Notes: generated by a model from the letters alone, not told the origin. Numbered from the stretch's first letter, positions 10,943 through 22,541 are shown. The stretch: 64,000 nucleotides of DNA from Erigeron canadensis (GCF_010389155.1 NC_057769.1:2418001-2482000); one strand, 5' to 3'. A program made the numbers and translations.

Positions 10943-12102
10943 TTAAGCCGGTGCTGCCCACTTAAGACTCTCTACGTACCGCACAACTTTAACATTTCCA
11001 ATGTGTATAGCCATGATCTTATGGGGTTTACCCTTGGTCGCGATTGGATCATAAAAAGCTAGAGAATTACGGTACACTTTATAAATGACCTCACTATCCA
11101 TTAAATTACCATCTGGATTTATATTGTTAATAGGTAAAAACACATTATTGTGTTTTACCCATGATGATTGAGTAGTCATATCCATCACCCAAACCTCACA
11201 TTCGTCATAACCAACATGTGACATCAAACAAATCTTTCCAGCCATATTACCCAAACCAATTCCTGGTTTTTGGATAGACATTTTTATAGAACCTGGAAGA
11301 GCCATCTCCGTAAAAGTCTCTCCGCCGAAATCAAATACCACTATTGTTAGTCGACAATCAGTTGTCTTCTCCTCATGATCACCAACCCAATGAACGTGGT
11401 CCTGATGTCCATGTACACAAACCTGTACATGATCATGAATCCTTGTAACGTGTGACGGAAACTTGTCACTAATTACTTTCCATGAGCGCTTTCTCATACT
11501 GTAAGTATGAACCTCCACCAGCAAGCACTCATCAGTTGAGTCTTTATCAGGGCTGAATATAACAGTTAAAACTTTGTAATCATCCATTTTGGGATCAAAT
11601 CCAAACGTAAAAAAGGTACTCCTATAATAACGACTGGTGTAGCGCCCAGGGTAATATCTGGGAGAACCAATAACTTGGAGCGACAGGGGTTCCAAATATT
11701 AATGACGTCAAGAATCTGATGATCATAACTAGGATGACGAAAGCATATTAGGCCGTCAATGTAGCCAATAACAGTACAGGTGGCGTAAGATGGTATATTA
11801 TTAGCTGCAGGGAGTTTGATGAAATTATTATTCACGATCGGACGAGGATCTGATGAAAAGCTTATTACCTTGAATGGTTCATGGTTGAAAGAGAGTTTAG
11901 CGTCAAAGCCCAATAATAAAGTTTCTTTGTCGAGATGCAGGGCTTGATCGAGATGGGATTTTAGAAAAACAGGTTCAGATAAACGAGCCTTCCAGGGTTT
12001 AGAGAGGCACCTCAGCTGGCCAACTTGTTTCGAGGGTAGCCAACTGAAGATGTTGGTTAAAGCATCCTCACAGAGGCGGCTCGCCATATTGTAGGAGTTC
12101 AT
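10943..12102 (-). pseudogene. F-box protein with F-box-associated domain, one frameshift
   Basis: Starts at 12102 with MNSYNMASRLCEDALTNIFS, a typical F-box (residues about 6-45, including LPSKQVGQLRCLSKPW). An F-box-associated domain of the plant FBA type follows (GYIDGLICF, then IWNP). Near 11658-11661 the frame is lost: the first frame runs into unrelated residues to a stop at 11566, while the second frame picks up at RYYPGRYTSRYY and continues through TFGFDPKMDDYKVL to a stop at 10943. A one-base change is enough to separate the two frames, so this is either a young pseudogene or a sequencing error. Without the shift the protein would be about 385 residues, normal for the family. Such proteins act as substrate receptors of SCF ubiquitin ligases. 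Confidence 0.8.
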
Positions 12103-12469
12103 TTCCTCTTATCTCTAATTCCGATTGGGATACATATATATGTAGGGAACTAAAAGAGTTTTTGATAATACTTTTTGCTTAATGGGCTTAACAAACCACA
12201 AAAAAACTTAACCTGTTAGGTCAAAATGTGTGCTTACCAAATTGGTATAGATCGAATTGGTAAAATGGTAATGATGTAACTTAACCAATGAGAAGCTTCC
12301 AAGTGTCATCTAATATCCAACCTTAAGCATACGAAAAAGAATTTATTTATTTTTTAACCCTCGATTATAGCTTAACGAAATGACGTTCTATGCCATTTCT
12401 AGCAGATCCTTGCAATGTTATAAATTTTAGCAACTTTGAATAGATTGGTATGTGTAGGCATTGAAAGAA
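12103..12469. other. Upstream region of the F-box gene
   Basis: Contains the presumed promoter of the minus-strand F-box gene. Nothing else recognised. Confidence 0.4.
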
Positions 12470-13452
12470 GTAAGTAGTTAGTATTTTGGAATCCATTGAC
12501 ACGAGTTTACAAGGACGCTGTTGGTTTCTATCTAGATTCTTCTAATGACGATGCTTTCAAGGTACTCCATAAAAAGGTATCATCGCTTTTGGTTTCTATT
12601 TAGCTTCTTCAAGGCTTATATCTATTGGATCGAGCACGTAAAATTCGTGGAGAAAAATTCAATGTTTAGGAAACCACCTAGGTATCTTTAGCAGATGTTT
12701 GGTACAATGGAATAGAAAGAGTGGAAAACAAATGAGAAATACTTTTCATGTTTGGTTGTAATAGAAAATGAGAAAAAGATTCGAGAAATGAGAATTAATT
12801 CCATTCCCTCAATTTTCTATAAAATGTAGAGAATTGATGGGAATGTAGAGAAGTGTAGAGAAGTGATGTTATATGTATTAAATTTAATAATTATTTAAAA
12901 CTTTGTATTTTTTACGTATTAATTTGTTCATACCAAACAACGAAATCCATTTTTTCCCCTACTATATTCGATCTCTCTATTACATTTTCATTCTCTTTGA
13001 TTCACTTCTACCAGCACCCCCTAAGTGTCGTTGGTCGCAGACAACCTTAAACTCTTTATTTAGTGGTGAGAGATGTCAGCATTATTGGAGGTCAAAGATG
13101 GATTGTCAGTTTTGATGTAAAATCGGAAAGTTTAGAGATATTAAATTCCCACTAATTAATTTCAAGTGATACGTGTTTTCGTGAGAGTTTAGTTGTTATC
13201 AACGGCATCATTCACTTGTGTGGTTCGTATTGTAATGGGATTTATATTCACGAGCTAGATTATTTTTTTCTTACGCGGAGTGGTCTCACTTCCTTGCAAT
13301 ATTCGGAGGGTAACCTTTGGAAGGATGGAAGTGATGATACCTGGGTGAAAGTAGCAACCTTTTCCCGTGCACAACATAATTTGATCAACTTTAACTATTT
13401 GTGTATTACGAGGAACGAGGATGATATCCGCATAATGCGACGGCGGTGGTGA
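12470..13452 (+). pseudogene. Decayed F-box-associated domain relic
   Basis: Fragments of an F-box-associated domain lie in changing frames: VFWNPLTRVYKD near 12482-12517, a DAFKVLH fragment near 12550, a WIVSFDVKSE...EILN segment near 13092-13145, and a RESLVVINGIIHLCG segment that runs into the open frame at 13216-13452. No intact frame or F-box remains. The relic is interrupted by a MITE-like insertion at about 12691-13021. It lies tail-away from the frameshifted F-box gene on the other strand, so the two may come from a local inverted duplication. Confidence 0.6.
12691..13021. mobile_element. MITE-like insertion in the F-box relic
   Basis: The left end (GTTTGGTACAATGGAATAGA) and the inverted right end (GGTGCTGGTAGAAGTGAATC) are similar over about 25 bases, with a terminal run of G on the right arm. 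There is no coding capacity. The ends resemble Tourist/hAT-type MITEs, but no clean target duplication was found. Confidence 0.5.
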
Positions 13453-14179
13453 AAAAAACGGTCTAGTGATGTTGGTGATCGTACTATTGGTAGTGGTGGC
13501 GGTGTCAAGTGGTGTAATTTGATGTAATTGTAATAATGAAAACTTTTAAAAAATTAAGGCTTAAAAATGTAAATTATTAAAATAAAGGTTTAAGGTGTAA
13601 ATTAATTCGTTAAAGACAAATTTGGTAATTTTTAAAACTTTATCCAAAGTGCGAGTTTATTAAGGGTCAATTTAATAATTTGTTATGTAATATTTGAGTA
13701 ACTATTTCTAAAAATAAGGAGTGTGATAATTTTTATAAAAGAGTATAGATGAGAATTGACTTATGATTGCAGACAACTATTTACGAAAACTTTTTTTGAA
13801 TGGTCATTTGATACTCGACATCAAAAACACTTACTATACATACTCTAAATTACGAGATGTATACCATAAGCTGTTACATGTGATTAAAGAAGATAAACCA
13901 AAGATTTCTCACTCTAAAGCTGTTGAACCCAAGACTTATGAAAAAACCAGGGATGCATACCATTTGAGCCGGCTTCACTAACTTCCATGGGAATTAGGCG
14001 AGTTCAATTCGCAAACCATAATTGTTGAGACTCATGTTACCAAATCCCTAGCTTAAATGAAAATTAAAGAATCTATTGACTTTTATCGTTACTGTCAATC
14101 AATTACATGACACCAATTTTGAGGATACGACCGTTGGATCTCGGTATTAACATACACACGGAAACATACATTTATACTA
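13453..14179. other. Spacer with one unassigned small frame
   Basis: A 72-codon frame at 13763-13981 (+) has no recognisable domain and poor codon character, and I do not call it a gene. The rest is AT-rich with nothing recognised. Confidence 0.4.
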
Positions 14180-14276
14180 TATCCTTGAGTTTTTATTAAA
14201 AGAAAGAAAGGGAAAGATTGAATAGAGAAAGAAATAATAGAAAATCATATGAAAAAAAGGCATTCTTGAGTTACAA
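14180..14276. mobile_element. Fragment of the same MITE family as 4885-5361
   Basis: About 95 bases align with 4886-4985: CTTGAGTTTTTATTAAAAGA, then GGGAAAGATTGAATAGAGAA, ending GGCATTCTTGAGTT. Only the left part of the family member is present, without the minisatellite. Confidence 0.6.
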
Positions 14277-16003
14277 AAGTAGATCGGAAAAGAAAGGATA
14301 AAAACCATAAATTTACAACTATAACCTCATTAGAAAAAATCAGATTTATTTATATAACCACGTACGAAAGAACTTCCATCTGCTCCTTTTATCTTCATAA
14401 CCACTCAATATCCTCCTCCTCCTTTTTTGTTGTTGTTGCTTACATATCCTCCAACTAAAAATCTTTACATATCCTTACATATCATTTACCTCCAACTAAA
14501 AAACAAAAATATATTAGGTAAAGACAAATAAGGACATACCGTTAAATAAGGACGTCCTTTAAAAAATCCTTAGTTTTAGACAAGATTCAACAACAAAAAT
14601 ATCCAAGGGTATCTAAAGACGCCTAAAAACACCTTATTAAAGATAGTCTAAAGTTGAACCAAACGGGCTATATAAAATTGTTTGGAAAACCAGTTGCAGT
14701 TAAACTGGTCAGCCTGGTCTCGTTTTCAGAACCATGGTAAGTACTCAAAGTTAAGTTGGGTCAGCCAAACATGGTCCGTTTTACCTTGCCACGAACCATA
14801 TTCACCTAGTATCATATTAATAAATAATTTTATTTCTAATTGAAAATGATACATTATAATAAAAAACAATATATTCAATTTTCAACATATAAATCAAGTA
14901 AAAAAACCTATGGTTAGATTAATAAAATTAATAGTTTTGTTACAACTTCATCTTATATATCAATCATGTCAACTAAATGAAATTTTAACATAACTAAGCA
15001 GAGATTAATCTTAGAACAAGTTTTGTTTCATACGTTTACTAGCTCGATTGACATACTTTAAAAGTTTCTTCTGCGCTAATAGATAACCATTAAAATGCAA
15101 TAAATCATTTGGGAAAACAACCAATTATATATAACTTTTAAATAAAATAACATACAGTAAAAGTAAGTATAACAAAAATTAGTCGAAATAAAAAGGATTG
15201 GCAAGTCAGAATATCAATAAGCGTTAATGGTTTAAATTCATCAAGAAATTACTCCTTTCCCATAATCATACTTTTTCCTCATTCTTGCCATTACTTTATA
15301 AAATCATTCTTAATCAACACCTTTTTTTAATAAAAAAAACTATATTAAAAATACTTAATAATGTTTCCCACAAGAAAATCCAAGCCATACAAAACCACTT
15401 TAAATCTCTTAACAATCTAAAACAACATAATAATAAACAAAACAAATATTTATCATAAAATTGTTCCAGATTCTTAATCGATTTATAAAACAGTGAAATT
15501 AGCTTGAATAAATAAATTCTTTGTGGGGTGGAAGAGAATCTCAATAGGAAAACCCTATAGAGATACCCTGATAATATATACATACATATACATATATATG
15601 TATGTATATATTAGATTTTTTATGTAGCGCGGCTATGACTCAAAACGCTTCCATTTTGATTTTATTGGAAGGCGATCTTAAGGGCTGCGCATATATAAAC
15701 ACATAATAATTATTAATTTGTATCAAATAAAATAAAAATAACATAAAAGATTGATGGAAATTTGATTGATATTAAAACCCTAATTTAGTGAAAACAGAGA
15801 TGAAAGTGGAATGCTATACTGCTATGTGGTTTAGGGTTTTATAAAGATCATATGCAAGTGTTTTGATTTGGGCCTGGCTGATTGAGTTGAAAAGCCCAAC
15901 GACAAAAAGCCTATTGGACTGAATGGTTTACTTAGAGTCCATTTATATGCTTTTGAAAAAATGATAATCCAGATTCCAGACACTTCAAAATTACGGATAA
16001 CAT
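14277..16003. other. AT-rich gene-free stretch
   Basis: No gene is supported. Short open frames on the minus strand (15314-15583, 15831-16022) show no family resemblance. A TATGTATG/CATACATA palindromic run lies near 15580-15610. Confidence 0.4.
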
Positions 16004-16150
16004 GTAATAAAATGTTAAACATATGAATTTATCTCAAAAATAATTCGAATATCATGTATAACATTTTAATGTATCCAAAGATATAAATATGAAAGTCCAT
16101 TTTATATTTTTTCTAACAAACAATTTTAAAAGTTTGCATAACACGTATAA
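16004..16150. repeat. Dispersed repeat, copy 1
   Basis: Shares a run of matches with 20541-20665 in the same orientation: AAAATGTT..CATATGAA, TTATCT-AAAAAT, AT-TAACATTTTAAT-TA, AAGATATA and CTAACAA-CAATTT. A nearby GGACCGGT/ACCGG-rich block (16215-16290) parallels the CCGGTCC block at 20385-20475, so both are probably parts of one transposon family. Confidence 0.45.
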
Positions 16151-17384
16151 CATCAATTTCAATTGAAACCTAAAGATATTTCTTTTAATAGAAAGAAACA
16201 ATGTTTTGAAAAACCAGACTGAATATTGGACCGGTCTCATAATATTTTATTCGTCGGTCCGATTGGACCGGAGTTTGACCGGGTTTTCAACATACGTATA
16301 TAACTTAACATAAAAGTATATAGTACTGTCATATATATTGTATATTATTTTTATTTTAATGTAGTGATGATATTACTCATAATATAATGCAAGCCAAAAA
16401 GATAGATAATACCATAGGCGAGCAAAAATTGAACCAAAAACAAAAAAAAAAAACGAACCAAAATAATTGAACCGCTTAAAAACCGAACCCAATGGTTTTG
16501 ATTTTTCAAAAACCGAATTTTTTCGGTTCGGTTTGGTTTTCATTATAAAACCGCACCGAAATAACCGAACCATGTGATTAAAACCGAACTGAAGTTGTAC
16601 ATTCAATATAGACGATAGATATTAGATATTTAGTTCTTCTCTGCTCATATTCCGATGTCATTAGTAATTTACTATTATTAATATTTAGGTTTACTAGTAT
16701 TATTACTATTCCCCTTTCCCAAGAGGCTTTTCATTTTTCTAGGGAAAAATCTTGAGAGTAGATTCTTTCACCGATTGAGTTCTCTTTTTCAATTTATGTC
16801 AGTTCAAGATTACAGTATATATATATATATAGTTCATATATACCTTGATTATGTCACTCCAAAATCATATATCACTTTCAATACTCTGCATCAAAATCCT
16901 CTCTGTTCAAGATACATATCTGCTTCAGGTATGATTCTTTGTATCAAATATTCATATTCTTTAATATATATACATCACATTTGATGATTACAATATTGTA
17001 TTTTTATATATGTGATGACTATTTTTTTAGCATAAAAAATTTCATTTTTTACATAAATTAGATTGTCTGGTAGTGATAGTAATTGTTAGATGGATATAAA
17101 GTACTTTTAATTTTTTATATATGTGATTCTGACTTCTGAGTTAACCTTAATTCTTTATCCTCTTTTATATGTGAATTCGTAGCCTCATATCTTTATTGTA
17201 TTACAAGTATCATGTATATCTAATATATGAACTAGGAAGCACAGCTAGATTGGAGGGCTTTTTATTTTTTAATTTTTATCATTATAGTCTATAGATGATA
17301 CTTGTATTATTATTAGTATTTGGAGGAACTTTTATTCATTCTTTAAGAAAGTCATGTATTGTTTCATTATTTGTTTTTTTATAG

Positions 17385-17536
17385 ATGGAAGCAATGGATA
17401 ACCAAAATATTGATGAACAGCCACCAAATGTGAATTTAGAGGATGAAAATGATAACGAAAGGGTGACTGGTGAAGGACACGTTGATGACAAGAAAGGAAA
17501 TCGTGGTCCGAAGTCATGGGTGTGGAAACATTCTAA
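17385..17536 (+). pseudogene. hAT transposase N-terminal fragment (BED-finger start)
   Basis: An acidic leader MEAMDNQNIDEQPPNVNLED is followed by GNRGPKSWVWKHSK, which resembles the first strand of a BED zinc finger (a basic run, then S-x-V-W-x-H-F). The frame then enters the inserted Harbinger element at 17537 and loses meaning, although it stays open to 17735. No Cys or His ligands beyond the insertion are left, so it cannot form a BED finger. Confidence 0.55.
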
Positions 17537-19412
17537 AGGGGGTGGGATGGATGTGGTGTGGTTATCGGTGAACCCCAGCCCCGCCTGGGAACACCGCCGC
17601 CAGGGGGTCGGGGTGGGGAACGGAAGGAAGAAAACGGGGAAGGTTCACCGAGGAGAGAGAAAGGAGCGTGGGGCCCGCGCGCAGGAAAGGAGCCACTGGT
17701 GGCTTGACACGTGGCGAGGGGAGCGGAGGAAGTAGCCGTTGGCTTTTTTTTTTTACCTCTTTCTCTATATATATACACTCTTTTCTTCTTTAAACAACAC
17801 ACAACTACTTTCATTTTCACTACATTTTTATAAAATTCAAACACCCCAACATTTTCATCACTAATTTCTTACACCCAACACCAAAAAATATGGCTTCCGG
17901 TATTTTGGATAATTCGAGCGACTCTCCTGACGAGTCAAACGATAGCTCTATGAAATTCTTTGTTAACGCGTTACACTTTCTTGAAGATACGGCAACTTCT
18001 AGTGCTCCTCAAACTCGACGGTATACGGACCGGCATCGGGAAATTGGTCTTGATACTTTTTTGAACGATTGGTTCGTTCAACAACCAAAATACGAAGACG
18101 ATTACTTTCGAAAGAAGTTTCGAATGGACAAGACCATGTTTTAGATATCGTGCGCGACATTGAAGCAAACTTCCCGTATTTCCAAGAACGTTACGATGCA
18201 AGAGGAAGAAAAAGTTTTACGGCGATACAAAAATGCACATCCGCCGTTAGGCAACTCGCGACGGGTAACGCACCAGACGAGTATGACGAGTATTTGTGCA
18301 TGGCAGCCAGAACGGCACGAGAGACCCTTGATTATTTTTGTGACGCCATCATTCGGTTGTATAGCCGAGAGTACCTACGCAGGCCGACGTCACACGACGT
18401 TGCACGCATCTTCGAGGCCCACGAGCTTCGTCATCATATGCCTGGGATGCTTGGTAGCATCGATTGCACACATGTCGAGTGGTCGGCATGTCCTAGACGT
18501 TTGAGAGGGCAATACACGAGGGGTGACCACAACGGTCCAACTATTATGCTTGAAATCACCGCGTCACATGATTTGTGGATTTGGCATGCTTTTTTCGGTG
18601 TCCCGGGGTCGAACAACGACATCAACGTGTTGAACCAATCCGATTTGTATGTCACAGCGCGTAACGGAACGGCTCCGGATTCTTCATTCCACGTGAATGG
18701 GCGATATTATAAACGTGGCTACTATCTTAGTGATGGGATCTACAACAAGAGGCGGCCAGAAAAGATGTCGAGCGAGCTTTTGGTGTCCTCAAAGGTAAAT
18801 GGAAAATTCTTCAACGACCTCTTCGACCTCTAACGAAAGACAAAATTGGAAAGTATGTTCATACATGTATTATCTTACACAACATGATCATTAAGAGGGA
18901 CGGGAGGGCAATCTCACCGGTCCATATAATGGACCCGCCAGTGCAACCGGTGTTCGATGAAAGTGTGTATGCGGAGTTGATTGACGAAGAAGTTCACCAT
19001 CGCCTTCGATATGATCTTACGGAGCATGTATGGGCTCAAGATTTGGCGTATCTCGATGATTAGTTTTTTTTTAGTATTATGTAATGTTTCTTTTTTTTTT
19101 TAAGTATTTATTTAATATTTATTGTTTTTAAGTATTATGTAATGTTTATTTTTTTTAAGTATTATGTAATGTTTCTTTGTTTTAATATAATAAAAGGGTA
19201 TGTTTTTAATTTTAAATAATTTGTGATTTTGTTAAGTAAAAATAAATGGAAATAAAAAAGATGATGTGGAAATTGGGGTTGGGGTGAGTAGCGCCACCAT
19301 TTTGGGATGATTTGGGGTGAATTGGGGAAGTTTGAGGTGGAGAGTTTTTATTGGAAGATGGTGATGTGGATATTTGGGAAACTTTGGGGTTAGGGAAACC
19401 ATTCCCACCCCC
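17537..19412 (+). mobile_element. PIF/Harbinger element nested in the hAT element
   Basis: TAA occurs immediately outside both ends (17534-17536 and 19413-19415), matching the 3-bp target preference of PIF/Harbinger. The ends are inverted: GGGGGTGGGATGG on the left, and GGGGGTGGGAATGG read inward from the right. The 1.88-kb element carries a broken Harbinger-type nuclease gene. It lies inside the BED fragment of the hAT element, so it inserted later. Confidence 0.85.
17890..19063 (+). pseudogene. PIF/Harbinger nuclease (DDE_Tnp_4 / ALP1-like), broken
   Basis: The start at 17890 (MASGILDNSSDSPDESNDSS) leads into [14 protein letters not shown], where the frame stops at 18142-18144. The protein continues in the +3 frame with [40 protein letters not shown] and the first catalytic Asp in [13 protein letters not shown]. 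The second catalytic Asp follows in [12 protein letters not shown], then [19 protein letters not shown] (about 18735). Next comes a deletion plus frame change. A third frame resumes at about 18745 with [17 protein letters not shown], which holds the catalytic Glu, and runs to a stop at 19061-19063. The family's usual segment between DGIY and this Glu helix (roughly 30 residues) is gone. With one frameshift and one deletion, the copy cannot make transposase. Confidence 0.88.
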
Positions 19413-19663
19413 TAACTGTTTTAGTATGTTAAGCTAAATAGGAAGTAATATGCAATGTTTTTATTTGTGGTTGAATTTCCAGCCGTTGAAAAGTATTGCG
19501 ATGAGTTTTTTCTGGATGAGGATTCAGACTAATGTAAGTAAGCATATTCTTCTATGAGGATTCAAACTAATTTGATTTTTAAAAACCGAATTGATTCGGT
19601 TTGGTTTTCGGTTTTAACCCAAAATCAACTTAAACTGAACCGTGCTCACCCCTAAATAATACC

Positions 19664-20540
19664 ATTTAGAAATGTTATTTAATCAAAACTTATACAATAG
19701 TGTGTGATAATTTGTTCACAGCCGTCATATTTTATTATAGGTGTATATACTTTTTATTTTTTTAAATATCTATATTCATATCTTTTAGTCAAACTCTTAG
19801 TACTTATCTTTGAAAAGTGATATCTGTACTACTTCTTTTGATAGATTTTACCACAACTGTGTAATATTAGTTTGTACAGTCAGCTGTAAAAGTTATACCT
19901 TGTAGTACATAAATAAAAAATCATGGTACGAATATCACATCTCCTTATCTTTATCTGTAGACCTACTCGGCTATTCCATATTAAAGTCTTATCTTTTTCA
20001 AGACAATATGATCTTCTCCTTTTTCGATCTGCATATCTACAACTTTTTTCAAAACATTGTTTTAGGATTACCCGCATATTGTTAAACTTCTCATTTAGAA
20101 AGAAGAGCTCTTTTCTCTTTCTTTCTCTCCTAACATCAAACTCAAAGAAGATAAAGGAAGCAAGCCAACAACCACGATCAAAAAAATAAAAGTATGCTTT
20201 TTTATTTTATTTCATACTCAAAAATGTGATGAGAAAAAAAGACAAGAAAGAAACTCAACCAAATCTGCACCTTTTTCTCCCCTCTGACTGGAACTCCAAC
20301 AAACCCGTCACAGGAGCCCCAACACTGATTTTTCCTTTAAAAATTAGAAGGAAATTGGAGAAGAAAATGTTTGACTTGAGTTGAACCGGTCCAAAGCGGC
20401 TCAAAGGCCGGCCCGGTTCTTATCTGACTGGGCGGTTCAAAACGGTTCATTGACAGGATTCGGACCGGGGGTTATTGAACTGTAAATCTTAAAAATGTTG
20501 GTCCAACCGTGCAGTCGGACTGCCGGTTGTACAATATATA
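19664..20540. other. Spacer with CCGGTCC-rich block
   Basis: No gene is supported. At 20385-20475 there are repeated GAACCGGTCC, GGCCGGCCCGG and GGACCGGG motifs like those near 16230-16285, probably subterminal repeats of the same transposon family. Confidence 0.4.
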
Positions 20541-20665
20541 GTAAAATGTTGGGCATATGAAAAAAAAATCTTATCTTAAAAATGATTATATAATATTTTA
20601 ATTTACTGTGCCTAAAAGATATAGTAAATAACAAACTCGATTTTATATTTCTCATAACAATCAAT
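20541..20665. repeat. Dispersed repeat, copy 2
   Basis: Direct-oriented relative of 16004-16150 (see that entry); roughly three-quarters identical by eye. Confidence 0.4.
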
Positions 20666-21132
20666 TTAACAAAATTTCGTTAAGATTTTGTTTACATCGT
20701 AGTCCGTATATACACACCGGTCTTAACATAATAATGACATAATATAAATCAATCAATCAATCGAAACAAATACTCACATGCATTTTCATTAACACTTTCG
20801 TGGTAATTTTCGTTTTGTATTTCTGGCCAAGTCTTATTCTGGTCGATGAAAAGCGAGAGCTGGAATTGCGTGTAGCATCTTCACTCCAGTCCATTTCAAA
20901 TATTTTGTCATTTTCCCAAGTGAAATTATTGCGGGATTAATTCGATCAGGAAGGGATATCTCTAGTGAACCTTATTTTTATAGGTATAAATTACTCTAGC
21001 TTACATTGTATTGTATGTACCCTCTAAAATCAAAGTATCTACAAGTACTCATATATTGTATCGTTTGACCTTCATGCTGATGAATCGTTACTCTTTTAAG
21101 ATTTTTTAATTTAATCATGTGTTCTAAGCGTG

Positions 21133-21136
<4 letters not shown>
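20666..21136. other. AT-rich spacer
   Basis: Nothing recognised apart from an ATCAATCAATCAATCGA run near 20746-20764. Confidence 0.4.

Positions 21137-21198
<62 letters not shown>
21137..21198. repeat. (TA)31 microsatellite
   Basis: An uninterrupted 62-base TA dinucleotide run. Such runs are highly polymorphic and can extrude cruciforms. The minus-strand reading frame made of alternating Tyr-Ile is a by-product. Confidence 0.95.
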
Positions 21199-21199
<1 letters not shown>

Positions 21200-21756
21200 C
21201 TCTTTTAAAAAAAAGTAGTTAACCAAGCTTTTTAAAGCCCTCTTGCAATCTAACTATATTGAAAAAATGCCACATAAGATTTTATCCTATGTATCAACTT
21301 CATATTTTTTTCAAAAATAAACTATATATTTAGAAAAAAAATGAACTTATATATATATTAATTAATTAATAAATAAATATATTGTAGAAATCTAAGATTT
21401 TCTCAATAGATAAAATGATATCTTCTCTTTAACTAAAAAATCACGTTTATACCTAATGATATTTCATTATCTTTTTTATTCAACATTACATAAAGTTCTT
21501 TTCTTTTTTTCTTATGATGATTATATGGAAGTTTTCAAAACTATATGAATATACAAAAATAAAACAAATTAAGTGTAAAAAATAGTTTTAATTAGTTAAA
21601 AAATAGCATCGAAACTCATAAATCTTAACATTATATTAACTACACCTTGAATATATGTTCTAAATTTAAACTTTTTGTTTTAATAAACAATATCCTCTTT
21701 TAAGTATAAAAACTACCTTGGTGTATACCTTCTTCTTTGCCAATAGCCGGTAAGTA
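21199..21756. other. AT-rich spacer
   Basis: No feature recognised. Confidence 0.4.
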
Positions 21757-21837
21757 CAAATAAGATGGGTTTTATGGTAAACGTACAACTAATTAATACA
21801 CTTTAACAAAAACCCTTAGGGTTTCGTTTAGCAAAAC
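21757..21837 (-). repeat. Dispersed repeat end, inverted copy
   Basis: Read on the minus strand, this is TTTGGGTTTTGCTAAACGAA, CCCTAAGGGTTTTTGTTAAA, then a TTAGTTGTACGTTTACCATAA tail. Related copies on the plus strand lie at 23255-23320 and 23494-23560. The CCCTAAGGG palindrome and the shared tail suggest the terminus of a small DNA transposon family. Confidence 0.45.
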
Positions 21838-22541
21838 CCAAAAAAATTGAGTCATATAAATTCAAGTAATTGTAAATCACCTGGAGTCCGAGACCTATCC
21901 CACCCTTAAACCAAATTCTACATCATAATTTTCTTTTTCTTTCTCTTTTGGAACGACATATTCTATCTCTTCTGGATTAGTCAATTAGATTAAACAAAAA
22001 TTAAAACCACCATGGTGTTGATAATTCATTTCTAAAAATCGCAGTAACACCTTCAAATGAATATAAGTGTTTTACTTTTTGGATGTTAAGAAGAACATTC
22101 AACACATAAGGCATAGTCAAATTATCCTCTTTGAATTATATATTCAGCCAATTGTAATTTTTCATGTGACTTTTAACTTCTTTGGAGAGAAATGTAATGG
22201 AATTGTCACTCTACATTAAGGATCAAATTGACAAGATGACTACATGATACATGTTCTAGATGTAGATTATTTAGTGGCAACAAGAGGCAAATTACTAGAA
22301 TTATTAGAAGAAAAACATATTACTAAATTCCTAATGATAATTTAAAGTATAGCTTAATAGCTTAAGTCCTTTTATCTCTTTAAGTTCATATTTTGTCAAG
22401 CTTTTGGTTGAATTTATTTCTGTTCAACCATATGTTTCAATGTTACTAAACGATTTATATAGTTCACATCACGTAATTCTAATGAAATATGTTCGCTATC
22501 GTTTCTTCATATATAAAGTGTATTATATAGTTTTTTATACA
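21838..22541. other. Probable body of the Helitron ending at 22571
   Basis: No gene seen. Its 3' boundary is the hairpin/CTAG end described next; the 5' boundary could not be located. Confidence 0.3.

Larger units (their letters stand above)
16414..19655. mobile_element. hAT-superfamily element with 8-bp target duplication
   Basis: Flanked by an exact 8-base direct repeat ATAATACC (16406-16413 and 19656-19663), the size expected for hAT insertions. The left end TAGGCGAGCA and the inverted right end TAGGGGTGAGCA are imperfect inverted termini. Both subterminal regions (16430-16590 and 19575-19645) are packed with AACCGAA/TTCGGTT motifs, as usual for hAT elements. Inside are a BED-finger-like N-terminal coding fragment and a short acidic C-terminal exon after a TTCCAG acceptor (about 19483). 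The catalytic core is missing, so the element is a non-autonomous derivative. It is interrupted by a PIF/Harbinger element. Confidence 0.82.

Noticed and set aside
13763..13981. 72-codon plus-strand frame starting MIADNYLRKL
   Set aside because: No recognisable family, AT-rich codons, no neighbouring exon. Kept only as a note.
17533..17844. 103-codon minus-strand frame and the extension of the BED fragment to 17735
   Set aside because: Both read through the GC-rich end of the Harbinger element. The BED-like similarity stops exactly at the insertion point.
20996..21226. Minus-strand frame with alternating Tyr and Ile
   Set aside because: A translation of the TA microsatellite.
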